Assembly (NCBI GenBank): GCA_003044455.1
Contig: POWY01000003.1
Coordinates: 62,001-126,000, forward strand
Direction of reading: 5' to 3'
Source of the DNA: Neisseria bergeri
Lineage (GTDB): Bacteria; Pseudomonadota; Gammaproteobacteria; Burkholderiales; Neisseriaceae
DNA: 64,000 bases
Shown: one piece after another, positions 27,720-36,620 of the stretch
How the letters are laid out: every line of letters begins with the position of its first letter
Position numbering within the stretch: the stretch's first letter is position 1
Position numbers and translations under genes: made by a program
Notes under the pieces: model-generated
Told to the model about the DNA's origin: nothing
The model's input: only the letters and a program-made list of their open reading frames with translations
The model's database searches: none

Positions 27720-27854
27720 ATGAAACGCACTTATCAACCTTCCGTTACCAAACGCAAACGCACCCACGGCTTCCTCGTGCGCTCCAAAACACGCGGCGGA
27801 CGCGCAGTACTGGCAGCACGCCGTGCCAAAGGCCGCAAACGCCTGGCGGTGTAA
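27720..27854 (+). CDS. rpmH: 50S ribosomal protein L34
   Basis: 44 aa ([18 protein letters not shown] ... KGRKRLAV), the full conserved length of L34, highly basic. AGGA precedes the ATG. It is followed at once by rnpA, the usual bacterial order rpmH-rnpA-yidD-yidC. Confidence 0.98.
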   Translation: MKRTYQPSVTKRKRTHGFLVRSKTRGGRAVLAARRAKGRKRLAV

Positions 27855-27856
27855 TT

Positions 27857-28222
27857 TTGGACTACCGCTTCGGAAGGCAGTACCGCTTGTTGAAAACGGA
27901 TGATTTTTCATCCGTTTTTGCATTCAGAAACCGCCGCAGCCGCGACCTGCTGCAAGTTTCGCATTCAAACGGCAACGGGCTGGGCCATCCCCGCATCGGT
28001 CTGGTGGTCGGCAAAAAAACCGCCAAACGCGCCAACGAGCGGAACTATATGAAACGCGTCATCCGCGACTGGTTCAGGTTGAACAAAAACAATCTTCCGC
28101 CGCAGGATTTCGTCGTGCGCGTCCACCGTAAATTCGACAGGGCTACCGCAAAACAGGCAAGGGCGGAACTGGCACAACTCATGTTCGTCAACCCCGCAAC
28201 CGAATGCGGGAAACGGGTATGA
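27857..28222 (+). CDS. rnpA: Ribonuclease P protein component
   Basis: 121 aa from the TTG at 27857, 2 bp after the rpmH stop; there is no ATG or GTG in a suitable place, and the protein then begins (M)[16 protein letters not shown]. The RNR motif region [21 protein letters not shown] is the RNA-binding signature of RnpA. With the M1 RNA it trims tRNA 5' leaders. The C-terminus overlaps no other gene; yidD starts 64 bp later. Confidence 0.93.
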   Translation: MDYRFGRQYRLLKTDDFSSVFAFRNRRSRDLLQVSHSNGNGLGHPRIGLVVGKKTAKRANERNYMKRVIRDWFRLNKNNLPPQDFVVRVHRKFDRATAKQARAELAQLMFVNPATECGKRV

Positions 28223-28286
28223 TTAAAACGGCACTCTACAGGCAAGGTTCAGACGGCAACGGGTTTCCCATACAAGGAGCATCCCG

Positions 28287-28508
28287 ATGAATTTCCTATT
28301 GTCCAAACTCCTGCTGGGACTGATACGGTTTTACCAATACTGCATCAGCCCGCTGATTCCGCCCCGCTGCCGCTATACGCCGACCTGTTCGCAATACGCG
28401 GTCGAAGCGGTCAAAAAATACGGCGCATTCAAAGGCGGCCGGCTCGCCATCAAGCGCATTGCACGCTGCCACCCTTTCGGCGGACACGGACACGACCCCG
28501 TTCCCTGA
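28287..28508 (+). CDS. yidD: Membrane protein insertion efficiency factor YidD
   Basis: 73 aa. Matches Yid[40 protein letters not shown] then [14 protein letters not shown]. The cysteines and the N-terminal amphipathic helix are conserved. AAGGAG lies upstream. It assists YidC-dependent insertion and is encoded between rnpA and yidC as expected. Confidence 0.95.
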   Translation: MNFLLSKLLLGLIRFYQYCISPLIPPRCRYTPTCSQYAVEAVKKYGAFKGGRLAIKRIARCHPFGGHGHDPVP

Positions 28509-28679
28509 CCCGACGCAATTTCAAATTGCACGCTTTCCTTTTATTTCCCATCGGTTTCTATATAATGCCGTCTGAACCTTCGGGCTGGCGGCACGACCGT
28601 CGGGTATGAAGCCCGCCCTTATTCCCCGTCTATCGGAACACGCAACCTGCGGCATTTCCGACCATTCAGGAAACTCTAT

Positions 28680-30326
28680 ATGGATTTTAAAAGACTCACG
28701 GCGTTTTTCGCCATCGCACTGGCGATTATGATCGGCTGGGAAAAAATGTTCCCCGCCCCCCAAACCGCGCCCGCGCCCGGACAAGCCGCGCAGCAACAGC
28801 GGCAAACCGCCGCAACCGCTTCCGCCGAAGCCGCGCTCGCCCCCGCAACGCCGATTACCGTAACGACCGACACGGTGCAAGCCGTCATTGATGAAAAAAG
28901 CGGCGACCTGCGCCGGCTGACCCTGCTCAAATACAAAGCAACCGGCGACGAAAACAAACCGTTCGTCCTGTTTGGCGACGGCAAAGAATACACCTACGTC
29001 GCCCAATCCGAGCTTTTGGACGCACAAGGCAACAACATCCTGAAAGGTGTCAACTTTACCGCCGCCCAAAAACAATACAGCCTCAACGGCGACACAGTCG
29101 AAGTCCGCCTGAGCGCGCCTGAAACCAACGGTCTGAAAATCGACAAAGTCTATACCTTCACCAAAGGCAGCTACTTGGTCAACGTCCGTTTCGACATCGC
29201 CAACGGCAGCGGTCAAACCGCCAACCTGAGCGCGGACTACCGCATCGTCCGCGACCACAGCCAACCGGAAGGCCAAGGCTACTTCACACGTTCCTACCTC
29301 GGCCCCGTCGTGTACACTCCTGAAGACAAATTCCAAAAAGTCAGCTTCTCCGACTTGGACGACGATGCCAAATCAGGCAAAAACGAAGCCGAATACGCCC
29401 GCAAAACTCAAACCGGCTGGCTCGGCATGATTGAACACCACTTCATGTCCACCTGGATCCTCCAACCCAAAGGCGGACAAAGCGTTTGTGCCGCTGGCGA
29501 CTGCCGTATCGACATCAAACGCCGCAACGACAACCTGTACAGCACCAGCGTCAGCGTGCCTTTAGCCGCTATCCAAAACGGCGCGAAATCCGAAGCCTCC
29601 CTCAACCTCTACGCCGGCCCGCAGACCACATCCGTCATCGCAAACATCGCCGACAACCTGCAACTGGCAAAAGACTACGGCAAAGTACACTGGTTCGCCT
29701 CCCCCCTCTTCTGGCTTTTGAACCAACTGCACAACATCATCGGCAACTGGGGCTGGGCGATTATCGTTTTAACCATCATCGTCAAAGCCGTCCTCTATCC
29801 GCTGACCAACGCGTCCTACCGCTCGATGGCAAAAATGCGCGCCGCCGCGCCCAAGTTGCAGGCAATCAAAGAAAAATACGGCGACGACCGCATGGCGCAG
29901 CAACAGGCGATGATGCAGCTTTACAAAGACGAAAAAATCAATCCGCTGGGCGGCTGTCTGCCTATGCTGTTGCAAATCCCCGTCTTCATCGGCTTGTACT
30001 GGGCATTGTTCGCCTCCGTAGAATTGCGTCAGGCACCTTGGCTGGGTTGGATTACCGACCTCAGCCGCGCCGACCCCTACTACATCCTGCCCATCATTAT
30101 GGCGGCAACAATGTTCGCCCAAACCTATCTGAACCCGCCGCCGACCGACCCGATGCAGGCGAAAATGATGAAAATCATGCCTTTGATTTTCTCCGTGATG
30201 TTCTTCTTCTTCCCTGCCGGTTTGGTGCTCTACTGGGTGGTCAACAACCTCCTGACCATCGCCCAGCAGTGGCACATCAACCGCAGCATCGAAAAACAAC
30301 GCGCCCAAGGCGAAGTCGTTTCCTAA
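28680..30326 (+). CDS. yidC: Membrane protein insertase YidC
   Basis: 548 aa. First TM segment at residues 7-22, a Gln/Ala-rich linker, a large periplasmic P1 domain (about 55-330) and the conserved insertase core from ~345 with five TM segments (WLLNQLHNIIGNWGWAIIVL; PVFIGLYWALF; FFFFPAGLVLYWVVNN). It inserts and folds inner-membrane proteins with or without SecYEG. A TATAAT lies at 28561-28566 upstream, but with no good -35. Confidence 0.97.
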   Translation: MDFKRLTAFFAIALAIMIGWEKMFPAPQTAPAPGQAAQQQRQTAATASAEAALAPATPITVTTDTVQAVIDEKSGDLRRLTLLKYKATGDENKPFVLFGDGKEYTYVAQSELLDAQGNNILKGVNFTAAQKQYSLNGDTVEVRLSAPETNGLKIDKVYTFTKGSYLVNVRFDIANGSGQTANLSADYRIVRDHSQPEGQGYFTRSYLGPVVYTPEDKFQKVSFSDLDDDAKSGKNEAEYARKTQTGWLGMIEHHFMSTWILQPKGGQSVCAAGDCRIDIKRRNDNLYSTSVSVPLAAIQNGAKSEASLNLYAGPQTTSVIANIADNLQLAKDYGKVHWFASPLFWLLNQLHNIIGNWGWAIIVLTIIVKAVLYPLTNASYRSMAKMRAAAPKLQAIKEKYGDDRMAQQQAMMQLYKDEKINPLGGCLPMLLQIPVFIGLYWALFASVELRQAPWLGWITDLSRADPYYILPIIMAATMFAQTYLNPPPTDPMQAKMMKIMPLIFSVMFFFFPAGLVLYWVVNNLLTIAQQWHINRSIEKQRAQGEVVS

Positions 30327-30339
30327 ATGCCGCAGCATG

Positions 30340-30376
30340 AAAAATGCCGTCTGAAACCTGTTCAGACGGCATTTTT
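30340..30376 (+). terminator. DUS-pair terminator after yidC
   Basis: AAAATGCCGTCTGAA / TTCAGACGGCATTTTT with a short loop and T tract. Confidence 0.75.
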
Positions 30377-30406
30377 ATTGTTCACCCCCTATCGGGGTGG
30401 AAATCT

Positions 30407-31117
30407 TCAACCCGCATACATCACAAAAATCGTCGGGCGTTTTTTCAGATTGGGCATTTCTTTTCTTTTTCGCCACTGCGCGATTGTCCGGCTGATGATT
30501 TCCTGTGTCGGCAAGGTCAAATCCGTAGCCACGCACAAGCGCGTTTCAGGATGCAGATTTTCCACCGCATCAGCAAGCAGCACATCATTACGGTAGGGCG
30601 TTTCAATAAAAATCTGCGTCTCGCCGCACTGCCGCGAACGCTGTTCCAAAGCCCGCAAAGCCTGAATCCGCTCGTTTTTTTCAGACGGCAGATAACCCTT
30701 AAATGCAAAGTTCTGCCCGTTCGCGCCCGAAGCCATCAAGGCCAGCAGCAGGCTGGAAGGCCCGACCAGCGGACGCACTTCAAAACCGTGTTTATGCGCC
30801 AACGCCACCAGATTCGCACCCGGATCGGCAACGGCAGGGCAACCCGCCTCGCTGACAATGCCCATACTGCGCCCTTCTTGCAAAGGTTTCAGCAATTCCG
30901 GCAAAGTCTTCAAATCCGTATGTTCATTCAGCGTTTGCAGATTCAGTTCGCGGATAGGCGCAGTTACGCCCAAATGTTTCAAATGCGCGCGCGCCGTTTT
31001 TTCCGCTTCCACGACAAAATCCGTCAGCCCGACAACCGCCCGTTGTTCATGCGGCAGCAGGCACGGCGTGTCAGGCGTACCCAAAGGCGTAGGAATCAAA
31101 TACAAAACAGCAGCCAT
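30407..31117 (-). CDS. SAM-dependent methyltransferase, RsmI-like (tetrapyrrole methylase fold)
   Basis: 236 aa from the ATG at 31117. VLYLIPTPLG at the start and GIVSEAGCPAVADPGANLV are the SAM-pocket motifs of the RsmI/YraL family, followed by GPSSLLLALMASG and FIETPYRN. It is shorter than RsmI (16S rRNA C1402 2'-O-methyltransferase) and lacks the usual C-terminal extension, so it may be the RsmI paralogue that occurs beside true RsmI in some genomes. Confidence 0.82.
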   Translation of the reverse strand: MAAVLYLIPTPLGTPDTPCLLPHEQRAVVGLTDFVVEAEKTARAHLKHLGVTAPIRELNLQTLNEHTDLKTLPELLKPLQEGRSMGIVSEAGCPAVADPGANLVALAHKHGFEVRPLVGPSSLLLALMASGANGQNFAFKGYLPSEKNERIQALRALEQRSRQCGETQIFIETPYRNDVLLADAVENLHPETRLCVATDLTLPTQEIISRTIAQWRKRKEMPNLKKRPTIFVMYAG

Positions 31118-31137
31118 CATTCCCTCACTCATCGGTT

Positions 31138-31170
31138 AAAAATGCCGTCCGAACCTTTCAGACGGCATAA
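31138..31170 (-). terminator. DUS-pair terminator of maf
   Basis: ATGCCGTCCGAA (one mismatch) paired with TTCAGACGGCAT, directly after the maf stop on the minus strand. Confidence 0.6.
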
Positions 31171-31178
31171 ACGGGCAG

Positions 31179-31769
31179 TTACAGAACCTCCACGCCCTCA
31201 TTTTTCAAAAAATCAATCAGACGGAAAACCGGCAAACCGATTAAAGCATTCGGATCGGTGCTTTCAATCCGTTCGATCAGCAGCGCGCCCAAACCCTCGC
31301 TTTTCGCCGCACACGAACAATAAACCGCATCAGGCTCGCGCTCCAAATAGCGGAGTATATGCAGCTCGTCCAACTGCCTCATCACGACCACAGTCTTATC
31401 GATATGCCGCTGCATCCTGCCCGTAACCGTATTCAACAGCACGACCGCGCTGTAAAACTCAATCTCCCTGCCGCTCAAATGCATCAGCATCTTTTGCGCG
31501 TTGGCAAGGTTCATTGGCTTGCCCCACTGCCTGCCGTCGCACCACGCCACCTGGTCCGCACCGACAATCAACGCCTCGGGGAAACGCCCTGCCAACGACC
31601 GCGCCTTACCCTCGGCAAGGCGCAATGCCGTCTGAGGGGCAGACTCCCCCAACATCGGCGTTTCGTCAAAATCGGGGGATGCCGCCTGAAAGGCAATGCC
31701 GAGCCTTTCCATCTGTTCGCGGCGGAAAACCGAACTCGTACCCAAAATCAAAGGCAGTTCCAAACCCAT
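31179..31769 (-). CDS. Maf family nucleotide pyrophosphatase
   Basis: 196 aa. LILGTSSVFRREQMERLG at the N-terminus is the Maf nucleotide-binding start (S/T-S-x-x-R), followed by PDFDETP, IVGADQVAW and KPMNLANAQKML. It fits the YceF subgroup (m7GTP-type pyrophosphatase) by general pattern. It is divergent from the yceD-rpmF-plsX genes, the same neighbourhood as in E. coli. Confidence 0.88.
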   Translation of the reverse strand: MGLELPLILGTSSVFRREQMERLGIAFQAASPDFDETPMLGESAPQTALRLAEGKARSLAGRFPEALIVGADQVAWCDGRQWGKPMNLANAQKMLMHLSGREIEFYSAVVLLNTVTGRMQRHIDKTVVVMRQLDELHILRYLEREPDAVYCSCAAKSEGLGALLIERIESTDPNALIGLPVFRLIDFLKNEGVEVL

Positions 31770-31916
31770 CCCATCCTCCTTACCGTTGAAAACACACTCA
31801 AACGGGCGTTAAAATCCAGCCATGCGCCGAAACACGGATACCCGCCTTCGGCGTACCGCAACATTTTTCTTAAAAATATTGACGTTAGAACATCTAAATT
31901 ATATCATACCCCGTTT

Positions 31917-32417
31917 ATGTCAGACCCTAATTTGATTGACCCGGAAATTTTTGCCGCCGAAGGGCAGAACCTGCAAAGCAGTTTTCTGCTGGAAGAATTG
32001 GACGAGCGAGTCAGTTTGCACGATTATCCCGCCGACAGGCAGACCAAAATATCGTTTACACTGACCGGCGGCCGCGACCGGCTGCAACGCCTGTTCCTCG
32101 ACCTGAACGTCAAAGCCGATATGCCCCTGATTTGCCAGAGATGTATCAAACCCATGCCGTTCATGCTCGATGAAAGCAGCCGTATCGTCCTGTTTTCCGA
32201 CGAAGAGTCCTTGGACGAATCCATGCTTGCCGACGAAGAACTCGAAGGCATACTGATTGAAAAAGAACTCGACGTGCGCGCATTGGTAGAAGACCAAATC
32301 CTGATGTCCCTGCCCTTTTCGCCGCGACACGGACACTGCGGCAATACCCTTCCGGAATCCGCCAACCAAGACAAACCCAACCCCTTTGCTGTTTTGGCAG
32401 GTTTGAAAAGCAGTTAA
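31917..32417 (+). CDS. yceD: YceD family (DUF177) protein
   Basis: 166 aa from the ATG at 31917. The family motif LICQRCIKPM lies near residue 74; the rest is acidic (DEESLDESMLADEELEG). YceD homologues sit immediately before rpmF in most bacteria and act in rRNA/ribosome assembly in some species. It is followed 33 bp later by rpmF. Confidence 0.88.
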   Translation: MSDPNLIDPEIFAAEGQNLQSSFLLEELDERVSLHDYPADRQTKISFTLTGGRDRLQRLFLDLNVKADMPLICQRCIKPMPFMLDESSRIVLFSDEESLDESMLADEELEGILIEKELDVRALVEDQILMSLPFSPRHGHCGNTLPESANQDKPNPFAVLAGLKSS

Positions 32418-32450
32418 TTAGGACACAGTTTATTTATCTAGGAGCTTGAA

Positions 32451-32630
32451 ATGGCCGTTCAACAAAACAAAAAATCCCCTTCCAAACGCGGTATGCACCG
32501 TTCGCACGACGCGCTGACTGCGCCCGCACTGTCTGTCGACAGCACAACCGGCGAAGTGCACCGCCCGCACCACATCTCCCCCAACGGTATGTACCGCGGC
32601 CGCAAAGTGGTCAAAGCCAAAGGCGAATAA
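32451..32630 (+). CDS. rpmF: 50S ribosomal protein L32
   Basis: 59 aa: [20 protein letters not shown], then [23 protein letters not shown] 6 bp upstream of the ATG at 32451. Standard L32 length; this form lacks the four-Cys zinc motif, as usual in beta-proteobacteria. Confidence 0.97.
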
Positions 32631-32648
32631 TCCCTATTCGACTGACTG

Positions 32649-32688
32649 AAAAAGCCAGAACATTGCCATGCAAGTACTGGCTTTTTTT
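32649..32688 (+). terminator. rpmF terminator
   Basis: AAAAGCCAG ... CTGGCTTTTTTT hairpin with T tract, 18 bp after the stop. Confidence 0.8.
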
Positions 32689-32804
32689 GCATTGGACGCA
32701 CCATCCGTCCAAACTTTCGCCATACGTCAACACACAGGGGCAAAGCGTTCCGTATAATACCCCGTGAAAATATTCCAAAAGCCCCAACCACCAAGGAAAT
32801 TCCG

Positions 32805-33332
32805 ATGAAACAGAAAATCTGGTACACCTACGATGACATCCACCGCGTCATCAAAGCATTGGCAGAAAAAATCCGGAACTCCGGCGTCAAATACGATGCC
32901 ATGATCGCTATCGGCGGGGGCGGCTTTATTCCGGCACGTATGCTGCGCTGTTTTCTGGAAATTCCGATTTATGCCGTAACCACCGCTTATTACGACAGCG
33001 ACAACGAAGGACAGGTTACAGAAGAGGTCAAAAAAGTCCAATGGCTAGACCCCGTTCCCGAAGCCCTGCGGGGCAAAAACGTGCTCGTCGTCGATGAAGT
33101 GGACGACAGCCGCGTAACCATGGAGTTCTGCCTGAACGAACTGCTCAAAGAAGACTTCGGCACTGTCGGCGTCGCCGTCCTGCACGAAAAAATCAAAGCC
33201 AAAGCAGGCAAAATCCCCGAAGGCATTCCCTATTTCAGCGGCATCACCGTAGAAGACTGGTGGATCAACTATCCGTGGGACGCACTCGACATCGACGAAC
33301 ACAACCGCCTTGCCGAGGCCGGCCGAGGCTGA
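32805..33332 (+). CDS. Phosphoribosyltransferase family protein
   Basis: 175 aa. PRPP-binding loop VLVVDEVDDSRVTM (about residues 91-104) and an N-terminal AIGGGGFIPARML. It resembles the xanthine/hypoxanthine phosphoribosyltransferase group, with a C-terminal WWINYPWD. The nucleobase is not evident. It is not normally part of the rpmF-plsX unit. A TATAAT (32753-32758) lies 46 bp upstream of the ATG. Confidence 0.85.
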   Translation: MKQKIWYTYDDIHRVIKALAEKIRNSGVKYDAMIAIGGGGFIPARMLRCFLEIPIYAVTTAYYDSDNEGQVTEEVKKVQWLDPVPEALRGKNVLVVDEVDDSRVTMEFCLNELLKEDFGTVGVAVLHEKIKAKAGKIPEGIPYFSGITVEDWWINYPWDALDIDEHNRLAEAGRG

Positions 33333-33336
33333 CCCT

Positions 33337-33373
33337 TTCAGACGGCATACTTTCCGAACCGATGCCGTCTGAA
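33337..33373 (+). terminator. DUS-pair terminator before plsX
   Basis: TTCAGACGGCAT...ATGCCGTCTGAA with 12-nt loop. Confidence 0.5.
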
Positions 33374-33420
33374 GCCCGCACGACCCCGGCCGCAGACCGA
33401 AAACCTACCGGAGAAACCCT

Positions 33421-34476
33421 ATGATTACATTGGCCGTAGATGCCATGGGCGGCGACCAAGGACTTGCCGTTACCGTACCCGGCGCAACCGCATTCCTCCA
33501 AGCACACCCCGATGTCCGCCTGATTATGACCGGCGATGAAGCGCAGCTCCGCCAAGCCCTGACCGCGGCAGGCGCGCCGATGGAACTTATTGACATCTGC
33601 CATACCACCCAAGTCGTCGGCATGGACGAAGCCCCCCAATCCGCCCTAAAGAATAAAAAAGACTCCTCCATGCGCGTTGCCATCAACCAGGTTAAAGAAG
33701 GCAAAGCCCAAGCCGCCGTATCCGCAGGCAACACGGGCGCGCTCATGGCAACCGCACGTTTCGTCCTCAAAACCATACCCGGCATCGAACGCCCCGCCAT
33801 CGCCAAATTCCTCCCGTCCGACACCGACCATGTTACCCTTGCACTCGACCTTGGCGCGAACGTCGACTGCACTCCCGAACAGCTCGCCCAATTTGCCGTT
33901 ATCGGCAGCGAACTCGTCCACGCACTCCATCCTCAAAAAGGACAGCCGCGCATCGGACTGGTCAACGTCGGCACAGAAGACATTAAAGGTACGGATACCG
34001 TCAAACAAACCTACAAACTGCTGCAAAACAGCAAACTCAACTTTATCGGCAACATCGAAAGCAACAGCATCCTCTACGGCGAAGCAGATGTCGTCGTCGC
34101 CGACGGCTTTGTCGGCAACGTCATGCTCAAAACCATCGAAGGCGCAGTCAAATTCATGAGCGGTGCCATCCGCCGCGAATTCCAAAGCAACCTGTTCAAC
34201 AAACTTGCCGCCGTTGCCGCCCTACCCGCCCTCAAAGGGTTGAAAAACAAACTCGACCCGCGCAAATTCAACGGTGCCATCCTGCTCGGGCTACGCGGCA
34301 TCGTGATTAAAAGCCACGGAGGCACAGACGAAACCGGTTTCCGCTATGCCCTCGAAGAAGCCTACCATGAAGCCAAGTCTGCCAGCCTTTCCAAAATCGA
34401 ACAAGGCGTAGCCGAACAGCTCGCCGCACTCGAAGCTGCCAAAGCCGTCCAAAACGAAACCGCCGGCGGTCTGTAA
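33421..34476 (+). CDS. plsX: Phosphate acyltransferase PlsX
   Basis: 351 aa. Begins MITLAVDAMGGDQG, the PlsX signature, and contains AAVSAGNTGALMATA and GNIESN / VADGFVGNVMLK. It makes acyl-phosphate from acyl-ACP for phosphatidic acid synthesis. fabH and fabD lie 2 kb downstream, but are separated by toxin-immunity debris that interrupts the usual plsX-fabH-fabD series. Confidence 0.95.
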   Translation: MITLAVDAMGGDQGLAVTVPGATAFLQAHPDVRLIMTGDEAQLRQALTAAGAPMELIDICHTTQVVGMDEAPQSALKNKKDSSMRVAINQVKEGKAQAAVSAGNTGALMATARFVLKTIPGIERPAIAKFLPSDTDHVTLALDLGANVDCTPEQLAQFAVIGSELVHALHPQKGQPRIGLVNVGTEDIKGTDTVKQTYKLLQNSKLNFIGNIESNSILYGEADVVVADGFVGNVMLKTIEGAVKFMSGAIRREFQSNLFNKLAAVAALPALKGLKNKLDPRKFNGAILLGLRGIVIKSHGGTDETGFRYALEEAYHEAKSASLSKIEQGVAEQLAALEAAKAVQNETAGGL

Positions 34477-34483
34477 CACGCAC

Positions 34484-34522
34484 GATGCCGTCTGAACGCC
34501 CCCGCCCCTTTCAGACGGCATC
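34484..34522 (+). terminator. DUS-pair terminator after plsX
   Basis: ATGCCGTCTGAA ... TTCAGACGGCAT with 14-nt loop. Confidence 0.65.
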
Positions 34523-34611
34523 CGCCCGCACCAAACCTGCGGGTGTAGACGGCGATGCGCCTGTCCGGCACTTCCCAGATACTTCCCTGTAAAATAAGGA
34601 GTATTTGAAAA

Positions 34612-34734
34612 ATGAAGACATTAGAAAAACGGATGAAAGCTCTAGACAAACGGATGATGAAGTTAGGAAAATCCCTTGAAGGCAGGCTTGATGCCAGTCT
34701 GATTGAATCCGCATTGGATTATATTCATTTGTAG
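34612..34734 (+). CDS. Short basic ORF at the start of the TpsA/immunity debris
   Basis: 40 aa (MKTLEKRMKALDKRMM...), with AAGGAG 11 bp upstream. The repeated K-R-M-K pattern suggests an amphipathic helix. No family recognised. It may be the 5' remnant of a longer gene. Confidence 0.35.
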   Translation: MKTLEKRMKALDKRMMKLGKSLEGRLDASLIESALDYIHL

Positions 34735-34972
34735 AGGGTTTTGCTGGAACACACGATTTTATGGGCGGTCAAATGTGGGGCTTTTATCGTGGAAAAGACG
34801 CAGGCTATGAACAGGGTAATACCACTCTTGACCGAAGAACTACTAACAAAAAAGACGCAATAGGTTCATCAGTAACAGCCGCCGTCGCCATTCCTGTCGC
34901 CGCACCGTTTGCTATTGCTGATATAGTCGATCAGGATTTTATCCAAGCGATTATGAAAATTACTGGTCATTG
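34735..34972 (+). pseudogene. Fragment of a TpsA/CdiA-type toxin C-terminal region
   Basis: An open frame without its own start reads FAGTHDFMGGQMWGFYRGKD, the block that precedes polymorphic toxin tips in neisserial haemagglutinin-like (TpsA) proteins, then a hydrophobic AVAIPVAAPFAIADIV stretch, ending ITGH and a stop at 34972. An ATG at 34761 lies inside. It is a cassette remnant lacking secretion signals. Confidence 0.55.
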
Positions 34973-34996
34973 ATTATCTATATATTGGTGGTTGTT

Positions 34997-35377
34997 ATGA
35001 AATGCTATATTAAAGTTGTCATTATTGTTTTTATAATGGTAATGACAACTTCTTGTAATCCTTGCTTTTTTGCAACTTCGTCTTGTCATTATCCTTTTGA
35101 TGATATGACGACAAGAGCAAACAACGATATTGAATATTTTGTTAAAAATAATACGACTAACGAACAACGAATTGATGATTTCAGAAGTTGCCTTTCCGTT
35201 GCTTGTCCTGAAATATATAAATTATATCAATTACCTGATGAAAAGGGTAATTATCAATATATTATAAAAAAATATTATGATAATAAATACAATGATAATG
35301 CAGTCAAATCGATAAATTGTATTGGGGATAATGCAAGATGTATGCTTAATAATAAAGGATATTCAACAAAATGGTAA
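34997..35377 (+). CDS. Small lipoprotein, possible immunity protein of the adjacent toxin fragment
   Basis: 126 aa from the ATG at 34997. N-terminal hydrophobic segment ending VMTTSCNPC gives a lipobox-like Cys. The rest is Cys-, Tyr- and Asn-rich (several spaced cysteines). Very AT-rich compared with neighbours. Its place directly after a toxin C-terminal fragment is where immunity genes sit, but no immunity family is recognised. Confidence 0.5.
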   Translation: MKCYIKVVIIVFIMVMTTSCNPCFFATSSCHYPFDDMTTRANNDIEYFVKNNTTNEQRIDDFRSCLSVACPEIYKLYQLPDEKGNYQYIIKKYYDNKYNDNAVKSINCIGDNARCMLNNKGYSTKW

Positions 35378-35382
35378 TAATG

Positions 35383-35820
35383 GGTTACGGCGTTTCAGGC
35401 AGTGCGAGTTATAGCAAGTCCAAAGTGAATGCGGATTATGCGTCTGTGAATGAGCAAAGCGGCATATTTGCGGGTGAAGACGGTTATCAAATCAACATCA
35501 AAGGACACACCGACCTCAAAGGCGGACTCATCACCTCCACCCAAAGCGCGGAAGATAACGGCAGAAACCAATTCGCCACCGGCACACTCAGCTTCAGAGA
35601 CATCCAAAACCACAGCCATTACGAAGGCGAAAGTTTCGGTATTGGCACCGATGGCAATGTCAAAGGTGGCTGGATGGGTAACGCCAAAGACGGTCTATCT
35701 GCCAGCATAGGTTACGGCAAGGACAACGACAGCCAAAACAGCATCACCCGCAGCGGCATCAACACCCAAAATATCCAAATCAGTGACGAAGCCGCATTCG
35801 GAACGTTTTTTGGCTTTTGA
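35383..35820 (+). pseudogene. Internal fragment of a TpsA/FhaB-like filamentous haemagglutinin
   Basis: About 145 codons: SGSASYSKSKVNADYASVNEQ, then IFAGEDGYQINIKGHTDLKG and FRDIQNHSHYEGES. This is the repetitive beta-helix region of a two-partner-secreted haemagglutinin just before its toxin domain. No signal or secretion domain is present. GC content returns to core values here, in contrast to the preceding gene. Confidence 0.7.
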
Positions 35821-35929
35821 AATCCTGTGTACTTATATCGAAGATTTCGATGTCCGGCTGACGGAACAAGAATCCCGGGAAATTTCTTTTATCAACAAGG
35901 AATTTGAGATAGAAAGCACGTCCGATTAG
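35790..35929 (+). pseudogene. C-terminal fragment of an immunity-like protein
   Basis: Overlapping frame reading ERFLAFEILCTYIEDFD, then LTEQESREISFINKEFEIES and a stop near 35929. Acidic and soluble, as immunity proteins often are. There is no start; it is fused out of frame to the haemagglutinin fragment. Confidence 0.4.
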
Positions 35930-35955
35930 CGAATAAAATCAACGGGATGATAAAT

Positions 35956-36372
35956 ATGAAAACATCAACGGTTGTTTTTGGCGGATTTTTTATGGCAGAT
36001 AATGGAGAACGAATCCAAATCCCCGTTTTGGAACATCCTGACATTAAAGAAATCAATCGCTTTTTTTCCGTATCAAATTTTGAGAAAAAAGCCGGAGTCC
36101 TTGTTTTCAGAATTATTCCTGAGCCCAAATTTGGCAATACCGAATTAACTGTCTATTTTGAAAAAGGATATTATTTGCCAATGATTCAAACAATTTTAGA
36201 AGACGGGGATATTGAAGTAAAAAACCTTAAAACAGAAAATTACAGCGGGAAGGCAAGGGAAATCTTGGGAGATTCCTACCCTATTGAGCATATCTCTAAA
36301 AATATTTCTACAATTCAAAATATCATTTCTGAATTTATTATACAAAAACAAACATCGGCACCAATAATTTAA
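35956..36372 (+). CDS. Hypothetical protein, probable orphan immunity protein
   Basis: 138 aa from the ATG at 35956 (3 more codons possible upstream). Soluble, mixed alpha/beta, no signal peptide: STVVFGGFFMADNGERIQIP, then VYFEKGYYLPMIQTILEDG. I do not recognise the family. Its place at the end of a TpsA toxin/immunity tract and its low GC support a role as an orphan immunity gene, but this rests on context only. Confidence 0.5.
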   Translation: MKTSTVVFGGFFMADNGERIQIPVLEHPDIKEINRFFSVSNFEKKAGVLVFRIIPEPKFGNTELTVYFEKGYYLPMIQTILEDGDIEVKNLKTENYSGKAREILGDSYPIEHISKNISTIQNIISEFIIQKQTSAPII

Positions 36373-36388
36373 TGGAAACCCAACAATC

Positions 36389-36429
36389 AAAATGCCGTCT
36401 GAAACAACTTGGGCTTTCAGACGGCATTT
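36389..36429 (+). terminator. DUS-pair terminator
   Basis: AAAATGCCGTCTGAAA ... TTTCAGACGGCATTT. Confidence 0.7.
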
Positions 36430-36620
36430 CCTTCGCTTAAAACAGCATATCGGCAACCCCGACCCGCCCGTCTGCGGCAATCTGCATCTGAAAACCATCT
36501 GTATGCCAAACCACACCCCCATCCCGATTTCCGTCATTTGCACCCTGCCCGTATTGGGCAATCATCGGTTTTCGCTTACAATAGCCGAATCTGAACCAAC
36601 TCTCCAAAAAGGCCGTTCCC

